DNA of 64,000 nucleotides, taken from contig NZ_JACCAA010000001.1 of assembly GCF_013408415.1 (NCBI RefSeq), positions 62,001 through 126,000 of the forward strand, in the 5' to 3' direction. Both the position numbers and the translations under genes were made by a program. Below the pieces are notes generated by a model that worked only from the letters and a program-made list of their open reading frames with translations, made no database searches and was not told the origin of the DNA. How positions within the stretch are numbered: the first letter of the stretch is position 1; the number at the start of each line of letters is the position of its first letter. Source of the DNA: Nocardioides daedukensis. GTDB lineage: Bacteria; Actinomycetota; Actinomycetes; Propionibacteriales; Nocardioidaceae. Below, one piece after another: positions 1-8,605 of this stretch.

Positions 1-2
1 AA

Positions 3-383
3 CCCAACACCGGCTGGCTGCCTGATCACCTGCTCGACGACCGCGGCTTCGTCCTGGTCGAGCCCACTCTGGCCGTGTCCGGACAGGACCACATCTTCGC
101 CGTCGGTGACATCGCCGCCGTCGACGCGTTGCGCACCTCGGCCCGCAACCAGGGGCACAAGCTGGTCGGCCGGAACGTGCGCGCGCACGTGGCCGGACGG
201 TCACTGGGGACCTATCGCACTCCGGGGCGGCGGTGGGGCTCCGTGCTCGGTCCGCTGCGCGACGGTCTCGTGGTCTTTGCGCCGAACGGCAGGGGATTCC
301 GGTTCCCGGCGTGGAGCATCGACGCATTGCTGCAGCGGTTCGTCGTACGACGGGGCATCTATGGGGGAGTGCGCAGGGACTGA
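3..383 (+). CDS. FAD-dependent pyridine nucleotide-disulfide oxidoreductase, C-terminal part
   Basis: Only the last 126 residues lie in the window; the reading frame is open to the left edge. The segment FAVGDIA (codons near 90-120) is the second FAD-binding motif of this family, in which the Asp contacts the flavin ribityl chain, and it is preceded by a short strand ending in SGQDHI. The tail (GRSLGTYRTPGRRW and on) fits the C-terminal region of NDH-2/AIF-like flavoproteins that pass electrons from NAD(P)H. The substrate cannot be told from the fragment. The next gene follows after about 134 nt on the same strand. Confidence 0.7.
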   Translation, partial: PNTGWLPDHLLDDRGFVLVEPTLAVSGQDHIFAVGDIAAVDALRTSARNQGHKLVGRNVRAHVAGRSLGTYRTPGRRWGSVLGPLRDGLVVFAPNGRGFRFPAWSIDALLQRFVVRRGIYGGVRRD

Positions 384-517
384 TCGACCCGCGGCCGTCG
401 CAGGGCGCCGCGGGCAAACTCGCATCTTCCCGGTTGCACCTGTGTAGGAAGGCGACTCGCGGGTACGGGTGTGCAGGGTTCGTTGCGAGCCCTCCCCAAC
501 GTGAAGGTGGTGTGATC

Positions 518-1705
518 ATGAAGGCAGTGACTTGGCAGGGCGTCCACAACATGCAGGTCACCGAGGTTCCCGATCCCCGCATCGAGGAGCCGACGGACAT
601 CGTCATCCGTGTCACCTCTACCGGACTCTGCGGGTCTGACCTGCACCTCTACGAGACGCTCGGCGCGTTCATGGAGCCGGGCGACATCGTCGGCCACGAA
701 GCGATGGGCATCGTGGAAGAGGTCGGCTCCGAGGTGACGAAGGTGTCCGTCGGCGACCGGGTCGTCGTTCCCTTCAACGTCTCCTGCGGCTCCTGCTGGA
801 TGTGCGACCAGCACCTCTACAGCCAGTGCGAGACCACGCAGAACCCTGAGCACGGCACCGGTGCCAGCTTCTTCGGCTACTCCAAGCTCTACGGTCAGGT
901 CCCCGGCGGCCAGGCCGAGCTGCTGCGCGTCCCCTTCGGCAACTTCCTGCCCGTCAAGGTGCCGCACGAACATGAGGACGACCGCTTCCTCTTCCTCTCC
1001 GACGTGCTCCCGACCGCCTGGCAGGGGCTCAAGTATGCGGACGTGCCCGACGGCGGCACGCTGCTGGTGATGGGCGCCGGCCCGATCGGTGACATGGCCG
1101 CACGCATGGGCGTGCGTGCCGGGCACCGCGTGATCAGCGTCGACCGCGTCCCCGAGCGCCTGGCCCGGGTCAACGCGTTCGGCGCCGAGACCATCAACCT
1201 CGACGAGGTCAAGGGCAACGGCGGCGTTGCCGAGATGGTCCGCGAGCTCACCAACGGCCGCGGAGCCGACTCCGTCATCGACGCGGTGGGCATGGAGGCG
1301 CACGGCTCGCCGGTGGCCCAGGGCGTACAGAAGTTCGTCGGTCTGCTGCCCGACGCGATCGCCGAGCCGATGATGAAGAAGGCCGGCATCGACCGTCTGG
1401 CGGCGTTGCACACGGCCCTCGACGCCGTACGTCGTGGGGGCACCGTCTCGCTCTCTGGTGTCTATGGCGGCGCGGTTGACCCGATGCCGCTGTTCCAGAT
1501 GTTCGACAAGCAGATCCAGCTGCGGATGGGCCAGGCCAACGTGCGCGCCCACACCGACGAGCTGCTCGCGATGCTGATCGAGGACGACCCGTTCGGTGTC
1601 GACGCGTTCGCCACCCATCACCTGCCGCTCGACGAGGCCCCGCAGGCCTACAAGCACTTCCAGAAGAAGGAAGAGGGCATGGTGAAGGTGGTCTTCAAGC
1701 CCTGA
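518..1705 (+). CDS. Zinc-dependent alcohol/formaldehyde dehydrogenase-like protein
   Basis: A 395-residue medium-chain dehydrogenase that should oxidise an alcohol or hemiacetal with NAD(P)+. Catalytic zinc ligands are C38 and the H60-E61 pair in GDIVGHE. The structural zinc lobe is complete, with C90, C93, C96 and C104. The Rossmann motif GAGPIG lies near residue 190. The long insertion after the structural zinc site is typical of the glutathione-independent formaldehyde dehydrogenase branch, as opposed to classical ADH. The ATG at 518 is chosen because the conserved N-terminus MKAVTWQG starts there, behind a GAAGGTGG-like ribosome site. The gene is probably monocistronic. The true substrate is unknown. 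Confidence 0.85.
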   Translation: MKAVTWQGVHNMQVTEVPDPRIEEPTDIVIRVTSTGLCGSDLHLYETLGAFMEPGDIVGHEAMGIVEEVGSEVTKVSVGDRVVVPFNVSCGSCWMCDQHLYSQCETTQNPEHGTGASFFGYSKLYGQVPGGQAELLRVPFGNFLPVKVPHEHEDDRFLFLSDVLPTAWQGLKYADVPDGGTLLVMGAGPIGDMAARMGVRAGHRVISVDRVPERLARVNAFGAETINLDEVKGNGGVAEMVRELTNGRGADSVIDAVGMEAHGSPVAQGVQKFVGLLPDAIAEPMMKKAGIDRLAALHTALDAVRRGGTVSLSGVYGGAVDPMPLFQMFDKQIQLRMGQANVRAHTDELLAMLIEDDPFGVDAFATHHLPLDEAPQAYKHFQKKEEGMVKVVFKP

Positions 1706-1752
1706 CGCAGGGATTGATCCGCTGACCGACTGATGGCGGTCGCAGGGGCCGA

Positions 1753-2433
1753 TCAGGCCTCGGCGATCGCCTCGTCGGCGGTCTCACCGGTGACGTCGTG
1801 TGCCGACTCGTCGTCGAGGTCGTGACCGCCGAGCGGTTCGTGATGCCAGGTGGTGAGCTCCCACCCGTCGCTCGGGTCGCCCTCCAGGACGGCCATGCCG
1901 GTGTTCATGATGTGGAGGTCCTTCGCCTGCGCCGGGTCGAGCTCGCTCGCCAGTGCGGCAAAGGCCCGGATCGCGGCGCCGTGGCTGAACAGCGCCACGG
2001 TGTCGTTCGGTCCGTGTGCCTGGATGATCGACCGGACCGCCGTGTCGTAGCCGGCGAAGAACTCGTGGCCCGAGGTGCCTCCCGGCATCCGGTGATCGAG
2101 ATCGCCGACCAGCCAGTTGCTGATGCACTTGACGTAGGTGCGCACCGCATCGCGGTCCGAGCGCATCTCGACGTGGCCGGCGGAGATCTCCTCCAGTCCG
2201 GGCTGTACGACGACCTCGAGGCCACGCGATTGGGCGAGGGGAGTGCCGGTGAGCTGCGTGCGGACGAGGCGAGAGGCATAGACGCCGGCGATCTCCTCAC
2301 CGTCGAGCGCATTCGGCACTGCCCGGGCCTGGGCCTGCCCGAGCGCGGTGAGACCAGCACCGGGGAAGCCCGTGTCGAGGGCTCCCAGGACGTTGTTGGG
2401 GGTCTGGCCATGACGGATGAGAAGCAGGCGCAC
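1753..2433 (-). CDS. Histidine phosphatase (phosphoglycerate mutase-like)
   Basis: A 226-residue cytosolic protein of the histidine phosphatase superfamily. The phospho-acceptor motif LIRHGQT is at the very N-terminus and the second catalytic His is in ALFSHGAAIRAF. The length and N-terminal RHG fit the broad-specificity phosphatase / GpmB-like group, so a phosphomonoesterase is more likely than a glycolytic mutase. GTG at 2433 is preferred over the GTG at 2436: it gives the family-like start VRLLLIRHG and lies six nt after a TACGAT hexamer, so the mRNA may be leaderless. It is divergent from the ABC importer genes. Confidence 0.8.
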   Translation of the reverse strand: MRLLLIRHGQTPNNVLGALDTGFPGAGLTALGQAQARAVPNALDGEEIAGVYASRLVRTQLTGTPLAQSRGLEVVVQPGLEEISAGHVEMRSDRDAVRTYVKCISNWLVGDLDHRMPGGTSGHEFFAGYDTAVRSIIQAHGPNDTVALFSHGAAIRAFAALASELDPAQAKDLHIMNTGMAVLEGDPSDGWELTTWHHEPLGGHDLDDESAHDVTGETADEAIAEA

Positions 2434-2439
2434 CACTCG

Positions 2440-2445
2440 ATCGTA
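2440..2445 (-). promoter_or_regulatory. Predicted -10 element, leaderless histidine phosphatase mRNA
   Basis: TACGAT on the minus strand, with a 6-nt spacer to the GTG at 2433. The spacing would put the transcription start at the start codon. No convincing -35 box was seen. Confidence 0.4.
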
Positions 2446-2525
2446 TGTGGGCGCACCCGATACCAGCGCGTCCGCATGACGGGCGGAGCAGGTGCGGGGT
2501 TCGGCACGCGAGGGTGAATCGGGTC

Positions 2526-2531
2526 TATGGT
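2526..2531 (+). promoter_or_regulatory. Predicted -10 element, leaderless amino-acid importer mRNA
   Basis: TATGGT followed by a 7-nt spacer and the ATG at 2539. There is no Shine-Dalgarno sequence directly before that ATG. This favours 2539 over the upstream in-frame ATG at 2527, which overlaps the hexamer. Confidence 0.4.
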
Positions 2532-2538
2532 GCTGCGC

Positions 2539-3324
2539 ATGAACCTTCGCCCCGTCACCGCTGCACTGGCCATCGCTGCACTGGCCTTCACCGCCACGTC
2601 CTGCGCCAAGGACACCAGCACCTCGACCACGGAGTCGGGTGCCAAGGTCGTCGAGGAAGGCGTCCTGACCATCTGCACGCACCTTCCCTATGAGCCGTTC
2701 GAGTTCACCAAGGACGGCGAGGTTGTCGGCTTCGACATCGACGTCCTCAAGCTCGTCGCGAAGGCCGAGGGCCTGGACACCAAGATCCAGGACACCCCGT
2801 GGGAGACCATCGTCTCGGGCGAGTCCCTGAACAGTGGCGATTGCGACGTGGCCACCGGTGCGATGTCGATCAAGCCGGAGCGCGAGAAGGTGATGGACTT
2901 CAGTGACCCCTACTTCACCGCCACCCAGGCGCTGCTGGTGAAGAAGGGGTCCGGCTACAGCAGCCTCGAGGACCTCGCCGGCAAGCGGATCGCCGTGCAG
3001 GAGGGCACCACCGGCGAGACCTATGTCGAGGAGAACCTCCCCAAGGGTGCCGAGAAGGTCTCCTATGAGGACTCGGTCCTGATGATGGAGGCCGTCAACA
3101 ACGGGAAGGCCCAGGCAGGCGTCAACGACAACGGCCTGGTCAACTACTACGTCGACCAGAACCCCGGGGTCGCGGTCAGCACCGAGTTCCAGACCGGTGA
3201 GGAATATGGCTTCTCGGTGAAGAAGGACGGCAACCCCAAGCTCCTCGACGCCATCAACGAGGCGATCGCCGACAAGGACGCGATGGACGAGCTGAAGGTC
3301 AAGTGGTTCGGCACGGCCAAGTGA
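2539..3324 (+). CDS. Polar amino-acid ABC transporter, substrate-binding lipoprotein
   Basis: A 261-residue extracellular solute receptor (SBP_bac_3 family). It has a lipoprotein signal peptide with lipobox TATSC (C22), so the mature protein is anchored on the outer face of the membrane. Family hallmarks are YEPFEF near the N-terminus of the mature domain, GFDIDVLK, and DFSDPYF in the hinge region. It delivers a polar amino acid (glutamine, glutamate, arginine or similar; not resolvable by eye) to the permease and ATPase encoded next. The start at 2539 gives a clean signal peptide; an ATG four codons earlier is possible. Confidence 0.88.
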   Translation: MNLRPVTAALAIAALAFTATSCAKDTSTSTTESGAKVVEEGVLTICTHLPYEPFEFTKDGEVVGFDIDVLKLVAKAEGLDTKIQDTPWETIVSGESLNSGDCDVATGAMSIKPEREKVMDFSDPYFTATQALLVKKGSGYSSLEDLAGKRIAVQEGTTGETYVEENLPKGAEKVSYEDSVLMMEAVNNGKAQAGVNDNGLVNYYVDQNPGVAVSTEFQTGEEYGFSVKKDGNPKLLDAINEAIADKDAMDELKVKWFGTAK

Positions 3325-3388
3325 GCCAGCCACACGTGTCGACCAGCACCCCGGTGCTGGACCCGACGTGTCGTGAGGAAGGTGCCGG

Positions 3389-4183
3389 ATGGCGCTGAGC
3401 AAGCGCAAGCGCGCAGCCCTGCTGCGCTATGCGCAATATGCGCTGATCATCCTCATCGCGGCCGTCGTAGGCCTTGCGGCCGACTGGGGGTCGCTGCGCG
3501 ACTCGTTCTTCAAGCCGGACCTGGTCAGGCAGCAGTTCCCGGACATCTTGACGACGGCCCTGAAGAACACCGTCCTCTACACCGCGTGCGGCTTCACCTT
3601 CGGCCTGTTGCTCGGGTTGCTGCTGGCGCTGATGCGGCTCTCGAGCATCGGCCCGTGGCGCTGGCTCTCGACCGGAGTCATCGAGCTGTTCCGCGGGTTG
3701 CCCGCCCTGGTGGTCTTCCTGGCACTGGGCCCCGGCTTCTCGCGGGCGTTCCCCGAATATGAGATCCCGTTCGGCAGCCTCGGCATCGCCACTCTCGCCC
3801 TGGGCCTGGTCGGCGGTGCCTACATGGCCGAGACCATCCGCGCCGGCATCCAGGCGGTGCCCAAGGGCCAGATGGAGGCGGCACGCTCCTTGGGTATGTC
3901 GCACACCCGCGCGATGATCTCGATCGTGGTTCCGCAGGCGTTCCGGATCATCCTGCCGCCGCTGACCAACGAGCTCATCCTGCTGACCAAGGACTCCTCG
4001 CTGATCTACATCCTCGGTCTCTCCCTCGCCGAATATGACCTCACCAAGTGGGGCCGCGAGGGGATGAACAGTGAAGCGAACCTGACCCCGATCATCGTGG
4101 TCGGTCTCTGCTACCTGATCATCACCGTGCCGCTGTCGATCGCTGTCCGCCGTCTTGAGGCCAAGGCTGAGAGGGCCCGCTGA
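3389..4183 (+). CDS. Polar amino-acid ABC transporter, permease
   Basis: A 264-residue integral membrane protein with five to six hydrophobic segments, of the HisMQ/GlnP type. The ATPase-docking EAA loop is visible around residues 165-190 ([25 protein letters not shown]). It forms the channel with itself or a partner; only one permease is encoded here, so a homodimer is likely. The ATG follows a GGAAGG ribosome site at 3377-3382. The next gene starts inside its stop codon. Confidence 0.88.
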   Translation: MALSKRKRAALLRYAQYALIILIAAVVGLAADWGSLRDSFFKPDLVRQQFPDILTTALKNTVLYTACGFTFGLLLGLLLALMRLSSIGPWRWLSTGVIELFRGLPALVVFLALGPGFSRAFPEYEIPFGSLGIATLALGLVGGAYMAETIRAGIQAVPKGQMEAARSLGMSHTRAMISIVVPQAFRIILPPLTNELILLTKDSSLIYILGLSLAEYDLTKWGREGMNSEANLTPIIVVGLCYLIITVPLSIAVRRLEAKAERAR

Positions 4184-4971
4184 TGACCATCCAGAGCAAC
4201 GGTCCGGGCAACGTCCCGGCCCCCGCATTCAGCGACCGCAGTGCGGCCGCGATCGACGTACAGCAGCTGCACAAATATTTCGGCAAGAACGAGGTCCTCA
4301 AGGGGATCGACTTCCACGTGCCCGTGGGCGAAGTGGTGTGCGTGATCGGCCCTTCGGGGTCGGGCAAGTCGACGCTGCTGCGTTGCGTCAACCTGTTGGA
4401 GACGCCGACCAGCGGCAAGATCTTCGTGGAGGGGGACGAGATCACCGATCCCGACGCCGACGTCGATGCCCTGCGGGCGCGGATCGGGATGGTCTTCCAG
4501 TCCTTCAACCTGTTCCCGCACATGACGGTGCTCAAGAACCTGTGCATCGCCCAGCAGCGGGTCAAGGGACGCTCCAAGTCCGAGGCCGTGGCGATCGCCC
4601 GGACCAACCTGGACAAGGTCGGTCTGTCCGGCAAGGAGAGCGCCTATCCGGCACACCTCTCCGGTGGCCAACAGCAGCGCGTGGCCATTGCCCGGGCCCT
4701 GTCGATGGAGCCCGACATGATGCTCTTCGACGAGCCCACCTCGGCCCTCGACCCGGAGCTGGTCGGTGACGTTCTGCAGGTGATGAAGGACCTCGCCTCG
4801 GAGGGCATGACGATGATGGTGGTCACCCACGAGATGGGCTTCGCCCGCGAGGTCGGCGACAAGCTGGTCTTCATGGACGACGGCGTGATCCTCGAGGAGG
4901 GCGACCCGACCGAGGTGCTCGCCGACCCGCAGCACGAGCGCACCCGAGGCTTCCTGTCCAAGGTGCTCTGA
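4183..4971 (+). CDS. Polar amino-acid ABC transporter, ATP-binding protein
   Basis: A 262-residue ATPase of the GlnQ/HisP type that powers the importer encoded by the two genes before it. Walker A is GPSGSGKST (residues 56-64), the Q-loop is in [11 protein letters not shown], the ABC signature is LSGGQQQR, and Walker B is [12 protein letters not shown], followed by the switch His in VVTHE. The start ATG overlaps the permease stop by one base (TGATG), implying translational coupling. Confidence 0.9.
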   Translation: MTIQSNGPGNVPAPAFSDRSAAAIDVQQLHKYFGKNEVLKGIDFHVPVGEVVCVIGPSGSGKSTLLRCVNLLETPTSGKIFVEGDEITDPDADVDALRARIGMVFQSFNLFPHMTVLKNLCIAQQRVKGRSKSEAVAIARTNLDKVGLSGKESAYPAHLSGGQQQRVAIARALSMEPDMMLFDEPTSALDPELVGDVLQVMKDLASEGMTMMVVTHEMGFAREVGDKLVFMDDGVILEEGDPTEVLADPQHERTRGFLSKVL

Positions 4972-5031
4972 GGTCGGAGGGCAGCGTGCGCTGAGGGGCG
5001 CTGTTGGCTGCCTCGGGAACGTTCAGATGGA

Positions 5032-5037
5032 TACCGT
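5032..5037 (+). promoter_or_regulatory. Predicted -10 element, leaderless RibD-C gene mRNA
   Basis: TACCGT with a 6-nt spacer to the ATG at 5044, and no ribosome site between them. Confidence 0.35.
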
Positions 5038-5043
5038 GGCGGC

Positions 5044-5802
5044 ATGCAGCGTCTCGAGCCCGGAAGCGACGTCCCGGATGCCTTGATTCCCTATCTGGGC
5101 GTCGACAGGACGCGAGGACCCCACGAGTGCTGGGTCACCGCGCACATGGTGGCCGGACTGGATGGGACCGCGGCCGTCAACGGACGGGTTGGCGCCCTGT
5201 CGACCGCACCGGACCAGGAGCTCTTCCGCCGGATGCGCCAGATCGCGGATGTGGTGCTGGTCGGCGCCGAGACGGTACGTCGTGAGGGCTACGGCCCGGT
5301 CCGATTGACCGAGCAGGCACAGGCCGACCGCGTGGCCCAGCGGCGTACGCCGATCCCGCCGGTCGCCGTGGTGAGCAGGAGCCTGGACCTCGACTGGGGC
5401 ACCAAGGTGTTCACCGAGCCGACCGCCGAGGCCCGCACGCTGGTGATCACGTGCGCGTCGGCAGACCCCGAGCGGCGCGCTGTCGCCGAGGCACACGCGA
5501 CGGTGCTCGTCGCCGGCGAGGACAGGGTGGATCCCGTGCAGGCGTTGGCGGCGCTGGCCGACCTCGGCCACCGCGTCGTGCTCTGCGAGGGCGGACCCAG
5601 GTGGCTCGGCGAGCTGGTCGCAGCCGATCGGGTCGATGAGTTGTGCCTGTCGATCTCGCCGATGATGGGCGGGGATCCGTTGCCGGTCAGCGTCACTCCG
5701 CCCGGTTCACCGCCCGCGGCCTTCGAGTTGCGCGACACGATGATCGAGGCGAACACCCTGTTCCTGCGATATGAGAGGCCGGGAGGTCGCAGCAATGGCT
5801 GA
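5044..5802 (+). CDS. Pyrimidine reductase family protein (RibD C-terminal domain)
   Basis: A 252-residue protein with the dihydrofolate-reductase-like fold of the RibD C-terminal domain. Conserved segments are VTAHMVAGLDG (substrate/cofactor loop), LVGAETVRREGYG and VVLCEGGPRWLGEL near the end. In riboflavin synthesis this domain reduces the ribosyl chain of a pyrimidine with NADPH. There is no deaminase domain, so it is a stand-alone reductase of uncertain substrate. The following flavin reductase overlaps its end by 8 nt, suggesting a two-gene unit. Confidence 0.8.
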   Translation: MQRLEPGSDVPDALIPYLGVDRTRGPHECWVTAHMVAGLDGTAAVNGRVGALSTAPDQELFRRMRQIADVVLVGAETVRREGYGPVRLTEQAQADRVAQRRTPIPPVAVVSRSLDLDWGTKVFTEPTAEARTLVITCASADPERRAVAEAHATVLVAGEDRVDPVQALAALADLGHRVVLCEGGPRWLGELVAADRVDELCLSISPMMGGDPLPVSVTPPGSPPAAFELRDTMIEANTLFLRYERPGGRSNG

Positions 5803-6304
5803 GGACGCATTCGACGAGTTGATGGCGGCGATCGACCCGCCGCTGATCGTCGTCACCACCGCCGCGGACGACGTACGGGCAGGCTGCCTGGTCGGCTTCC
5901 ACTCCCAGTCGAGCATCTCCCCGGGCAACTACTGCCTGTGGCTCTCCAAGGCCAACCACACCTATCGGGTGGGCCTGCGGGCGACGCACTTCGGGGTGCA
6001 ATTCCTCGACCGCTCCGACATGGCGCTGGCCGAGAGGTTCGGGACGCTCAGCGGTGAGGACACCGACAAGTTCGACGGCCTGGACGTCGAGGTGGGGGAG
6101 CACGGCACCCCGCTGCTCCGGGCCTGCGCCAACCGGATGGTGCTCAAGCGGACCGCCCTCCTCGACGACGGTGGTGACCACGTCTGCATCACCACCAAGG
6201 TGCTCTCCGCGCAGGCGGGTGGCGACCTGGAGCCGCTTCGCGTCTCGTCGGCCGCGCATCTCGAGCCGGGCCACGCGAGCGAGGAACGGGCGATCAGCCC
6301 CTGA
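5795..6304 (+). CDS. Flavin reductase family protein (FMN-binding split barrel)
   Basis: A 169-residue protein of the flavin reductase-like FMN-binding split-barrel family. The pattern LIVVTTAADDVRAGCLVGFHSQSSISPG is the usual substrate and flavin loop, and YRVGLRATHFGVQFL follows. It may reduce free or bound flavin with NAD(P)H. The ATG at 5795 is chosen because a GGGAGG ribosome site lies at 5781-5786; an ATG eight codons earlier lacks one. It overlaps the RibD-C gene by 8 nt and is probably co-expressed with it. Confidence 0.75.
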   Translation: MAEDAFDELMAAIDPPLIVVTTAADDVRAGCLVGFHSQSSISPGNYCLWLSKANHTYRVGLRATHFGVQFLDRSDMALAERFGTLSGEDTDKFDGLDVEVGEHGTPLLRACANRMVLKRTALLDDGGDHVCITTKVLSAQAGGDLEPLRVSSAAHLEPGHASEERAISP

Positions 6305-6509
6305 CCGCGGCAGCGACGCCGGCCGACCGGTGTCGTCGGCGCGCTCGGTCTTCGCGACGGTGCGCTTGGCTGGCACGAACCGACCGGCGCAGGGTCAGCA
6401 CCACACGCACTGAACGGCGTTGGTTTGTCCCACCAAGTAGTGGGTAGTAACCGCCCGACGGCGTGCATCGCATGACGCGCCCGGACCCCCAACAGAGGAC
6501 ACACCAGAC

Positions 6510-6956
6510 ATGAATGCACGCATTCCGGCCCTTCTTCTGGCCGTGACCATCGGATTCGCCGGACTGACGGCCTGCGGCAGCGACGACGGCGACAAGTCCG
6601 ACGAGGGCACCAAGACCTCGCAGGCCCCCGAGACGACCGAGACCGAGACCGAGCCGGCCGAGACCGAGGCGGCAGAGCCCGAAGAGGCTGACGACGCTGC
6701 CGGCAAGCCCTCCCGCGAGGACGTCGTCGCCGGTTACTCCAAGATCGTGACCGAGGGCAGCGAGCAGTCGGGCGTCGACATGCCTGACGACATCGTCAAC
6801 AAGGTCGTCACCTGCTTCATCGATGAGGTCTACGACGACGCGTCGGCGCAGACCCTGCAGGCGCTGGCCGACTCGAACGCCGCTGGCATCGACCCCAACG
6901 ACGCCTCGCTGTTCACCGAAGCGCAGACCACCTGCACGAAGGCAGCAATGGGCTGA
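6510..6956 (+). CDS. Small secreted lipoprotein of unknown function
   Basis: A 148-residue protein with a lipoprotein signal peptide ending in the lipobox LTAC (C22). It is followed by a low-complexity linker very rich in Thr, Glu and Ala (about residues 25-65), then a compact domain with two cysteines (VTCFIDE and TTCTKA) that could form a disulfide outside the cell. I do not recognise the domain, although similar exported actinobacterial proteins are common. A strong terminator hairpin lies 20 nt after the stop. The 205 nt before the gene hold no other gene that I can see. Confidence 0.7.
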   Translation: MNARIPALLLAVTIGFAGLTACGSDDGDKSDEGTKTSQAPETTETETEPAETEAAEPEEADDAAGKPSREDVVAGYSKIVTEGSEQSGVDMPDDIVNKVVTCFIDEVYDDASAQTLQALADSNAAGIDPNDASLFTEAQTTCTKAAMG

Positions 6957-6976
6957 TCCAGGCCTCGCACAACGTC

Positions 6977-7023
6977 CGGCGTGCCCCGCGTCATCAGTTC
7001 CACTGACGACGCGGGGCACGCCG
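6977..7023 (+). terminator. Strong hairpin terminator after the lipoprotein gene
   Basis: A perfect 16-bp inverted repeat (arms 6977-6992 and 7008-7023) with a further 5-bp inner stem after one mismatch. It is followed by a short T-rich stretch (TTCGTTT), as expected of a factor-independent terminator in a high-GC genome. Confidence 0.75.
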
Positions 7024-7045
7024 CTTCGTTTCCGCGGCAATGCAC

Positions 7046-7051
7046 TACCCT
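7046..7051 (+). promoter_or_regulatory. Predicted -10 element for the 7058 gene
   Basis: TACCCT, 6-nt spacer, then ATG at 7058; the same geometry as other leaderless candidates in the window. Confidence 0.3.
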
Positions 7052-7057
7052 TCGAAC

Positions 7058-7465
7058 ATGTGTTCGGAGTCTGTGGGTCGCAGTGGGCAGGAGTGCCTGC
7101 CGTTCGACCCACCCCCGGGCACATCCCCGCGTACATCCCCGCCCTCCCCGGCAGCCCCGTCTGCAACCCCACTCCGCGGCAATGACGACGGCGCGATCCG
7201 GCACCGGATGGTCGATGACGCGCTCGCCTCGCTCGGCTGGCCGGCGGGCACCGAGCTGGTGCTGGAGCCGTGCCGTACGCCGCAACGCGGCCAGGTCGTC
7301 CTGGCCCGCGACGGGGCGCAGGAACGGATCGGGATCTTCGAGGTGCAGCTGGGCCGGGCCGCGTTGCGCACCGACCACGGGTCGGTGTGGATCGGTCGCG
7401 CCTCGCAGGTGATCGGGGCGGTGACGGTCGCGGGCGCGCCGTTGACCGGCATGCCGCAGCGTTGA
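7058..7465 (+). CDS. Hypothetical protein, possibly S24/S26 peptidase-like
   Basis: A 135-residue protein. The first 45 residues are Pro- and Ser-rich. The C-terminal half (RGQVVLARDGAQERIGIFEV and following) is strand-rich and recalls the beta-fold of S24/S26 peptidases, but I see no Ser-Lys dyad, so the function stays open. The ATG at 7058 is preferred for its leaderless promoter geometry; an in-frame ATG at 7040 would add six residues. The stop lies just before the hexanucleotide repeat. Confidence 0.45.
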   Translation: MCSESVGRSGQECLPFDPPPGTSPRTSPPSPAAPSATPLRGNDDGAIRHRMVDDALASLGWPAGTELVLEPCRTPQRGQVVLARDGAQERIGIFEVQLGRAALRTDHGSVWIGRASQVIGAVTVAGAPLTGMPQR

Positions 7466-7471
7466 GCGTCC

Positions 7472-7521
7472 CCGCAGCCGCAGCCGCAGCCGCAGCCGCA
7501 GCCGCAGCCGCAGCCGCAGCC
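7472..7521 (+). repeat. Hexanucleotide tandem repeat, 8.3 copies
   Basis: Eight perfect CCGCAG units plus two bases. It sits between a gene end at 7465 and the leaderless promoter of the CtlX-like gene (start 7574). Uninterrupted short repeats of this kind are prone to slippage, so copy number may vary between strains and change the distance to upstream promoter elements. Confidence 0.9.
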
Positions 7522-7559
7522 ATGGTCTCCGGCTCGACATGCATCTGGCCGGGTTCCTC

Positions 7560-7566
7560 TATAGAT
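7560..7566 (+). promoter_or_regulatory. Predicted -10 element, leaderless ctlX-like mRNA
   Basis: TATAGAT, followed 7 nt later by the GTG start at 7574, with no ribosome site between. A good -35 box at standard spacing was not found; the nearest TCGACA (7534-7539) is 20 nt away. Confidence 0.45.
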
Positions 7567-7573
7567 TCCTAGG

Positions 7574-8605
7574 GTGAGTGCTCAAGCCCCCTCTGCAGTC
7601 GTCCTGATCCGCGCCAAGCGGTTCACCCCCAACCCCGCCACCGCGGCCGACAACGCCTTCCAGGCCAATGCGCCACAGGGCCAGTCGCACCACGCCACCG
7701 CAGCCAAGGCGGTCGCGGAGATGGACGCGGTGGCCGAGGCATTGCGCGAGGCGGGTGTCCGCGTGCACGTCTTCGAGGACGAGGACCACACCCGGCCCGA
7801 CAGTGTCTTTCCCAACAACTGGCTCTCCACGCATGCCGGCGGCACCGTCGCGATCTATCCGATGTACGCCTCCAACCGCCGCCACGAGCGTCGGGCCGAC
7901 GTTCTCGAGATGCTCAAGTCGGAATATCGCGTGCAGACGATCGTGGACTACTCCGGGCTCGAGCCCGATGGCATCTTCCTCGAGGGCACAGGCGCGATGG
8001 TGCTCGACCACGTCTCGCGGGTCGCGTATGCAGCTCGCAGCCACCGCGCGGACACCCACGTCCTCGAGCGCTTCTGCACCGACTTCGGCTATGAACCGAT
8101 GGCCTTCGACGCGGTCGACTCCGGCGGGGTGCCCGTCTACCACACCAACGTGATCGCCTGTGTGGGCACGGAGGTCGCGATGATCGCGCTCGAGATGATC
8201 CCCGACGAGGCCCGTCGCAAGCAGGTCCGCGAGCGGCTCTCGGTCAACGGCCGCACCGTCATCGAGCTCACCGAGGAGCAGGTCCGCGAGTTCGCCGGCA
8301 ACGCGGTGGAGCTGTGCGGTCGTACGCCGCAGGGGAAGCGCCGCTACATCATGGCGATGTCGGCACGGGCTCGTCAGAGTCTCCGCCCGGACCAGATCGC
8401 GGCGATCGAGGAGTCCTGCGAGATCGTCGCTGTCAACATCCCGACCATCGAGCTGGCCGGCGGATCAGTGCGTTGCATGATCGCCGGCGTGCACCTGGAC
8501 CGGCGCCCGGTCGATGGGCCCCGCGAGCTCTCCGATGCCGTCGAGGCAATCAACGAGGACCACCCGGTGACTCCCGACGGGCGATTCGTGGCGCTGGCTG
8601 ATTGA
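7574..8605 (+). CDS. ctlX: CtlX-type citrulline/arginine-deiminase-fold hydrolase
   Basis: A 343-residue member of the guanidino-group-modifying enzyme superfamily. PDSVFPNNW (about residue 76) is the substrate loop seen in CtlX (citrulline ureahydrolase) relatives, FLEGTGAMVLD carries the acidic residue, YHTNVIACVG the catalytic His, and GGSVRCMIAGVHL near the end the nucleophilic Cys. It is expected to hydrolyse citrulline or a methylated or free arginine analogue to ornithine or a derivative plus ammonia, CO2 or urea. The substrate is not certain. GTG at 7574 is used; the gene appears monocistronic and leaderless. Confidence 0.8.
   Translation: MSAQAPSAVVLIRAKRFTPNPATAADNAFQANAPQGQSHHATAAKAVAEMDAVAEALREAGVRVHVFEDEDHTRPDSVFPNNWLSTHAGGTVAIYPMYASNRRHERRADVLEMLKSEYRVQTIVDYSGLEPDGIFLEGTGAMVLDHVSRVAYAARSHRADTHVLERFCTDFGYEPMAFDAVDSGGVPVYHTNVIACVGTEVAMIALEMIPDEARRKQVRERLSVNGRTVIELTEEQVREFAGNAVELCGRTPQGKRRYIMAMSARARQSLRPDQIAAIEESCEIVAVNIPTIELAGGSVRCMIAGVHLDRRPVDGPRELSDAVEAINEDHPVTPDGRFVALAD

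Noticed and set aside
359..1657. Long antisense reading frame across the alcohol dehydrogenase gene
   Set aside because: The rightward frame has an intact enzyme with all zinc ligands; the antisense product is His/Val/Leu-rich with no domain.
7472..7521. Possible CRISPR array
   Set aside because: It is a contiguous 6-nt microsatellite with no spacers.
6294..7544. Poly-alanine reading frame created by the hexanucleotide repeat
   Set aside because: The Ala run is just the translated repeat, and the rest is the shadow of the lipoprotein and hypothetical genes.
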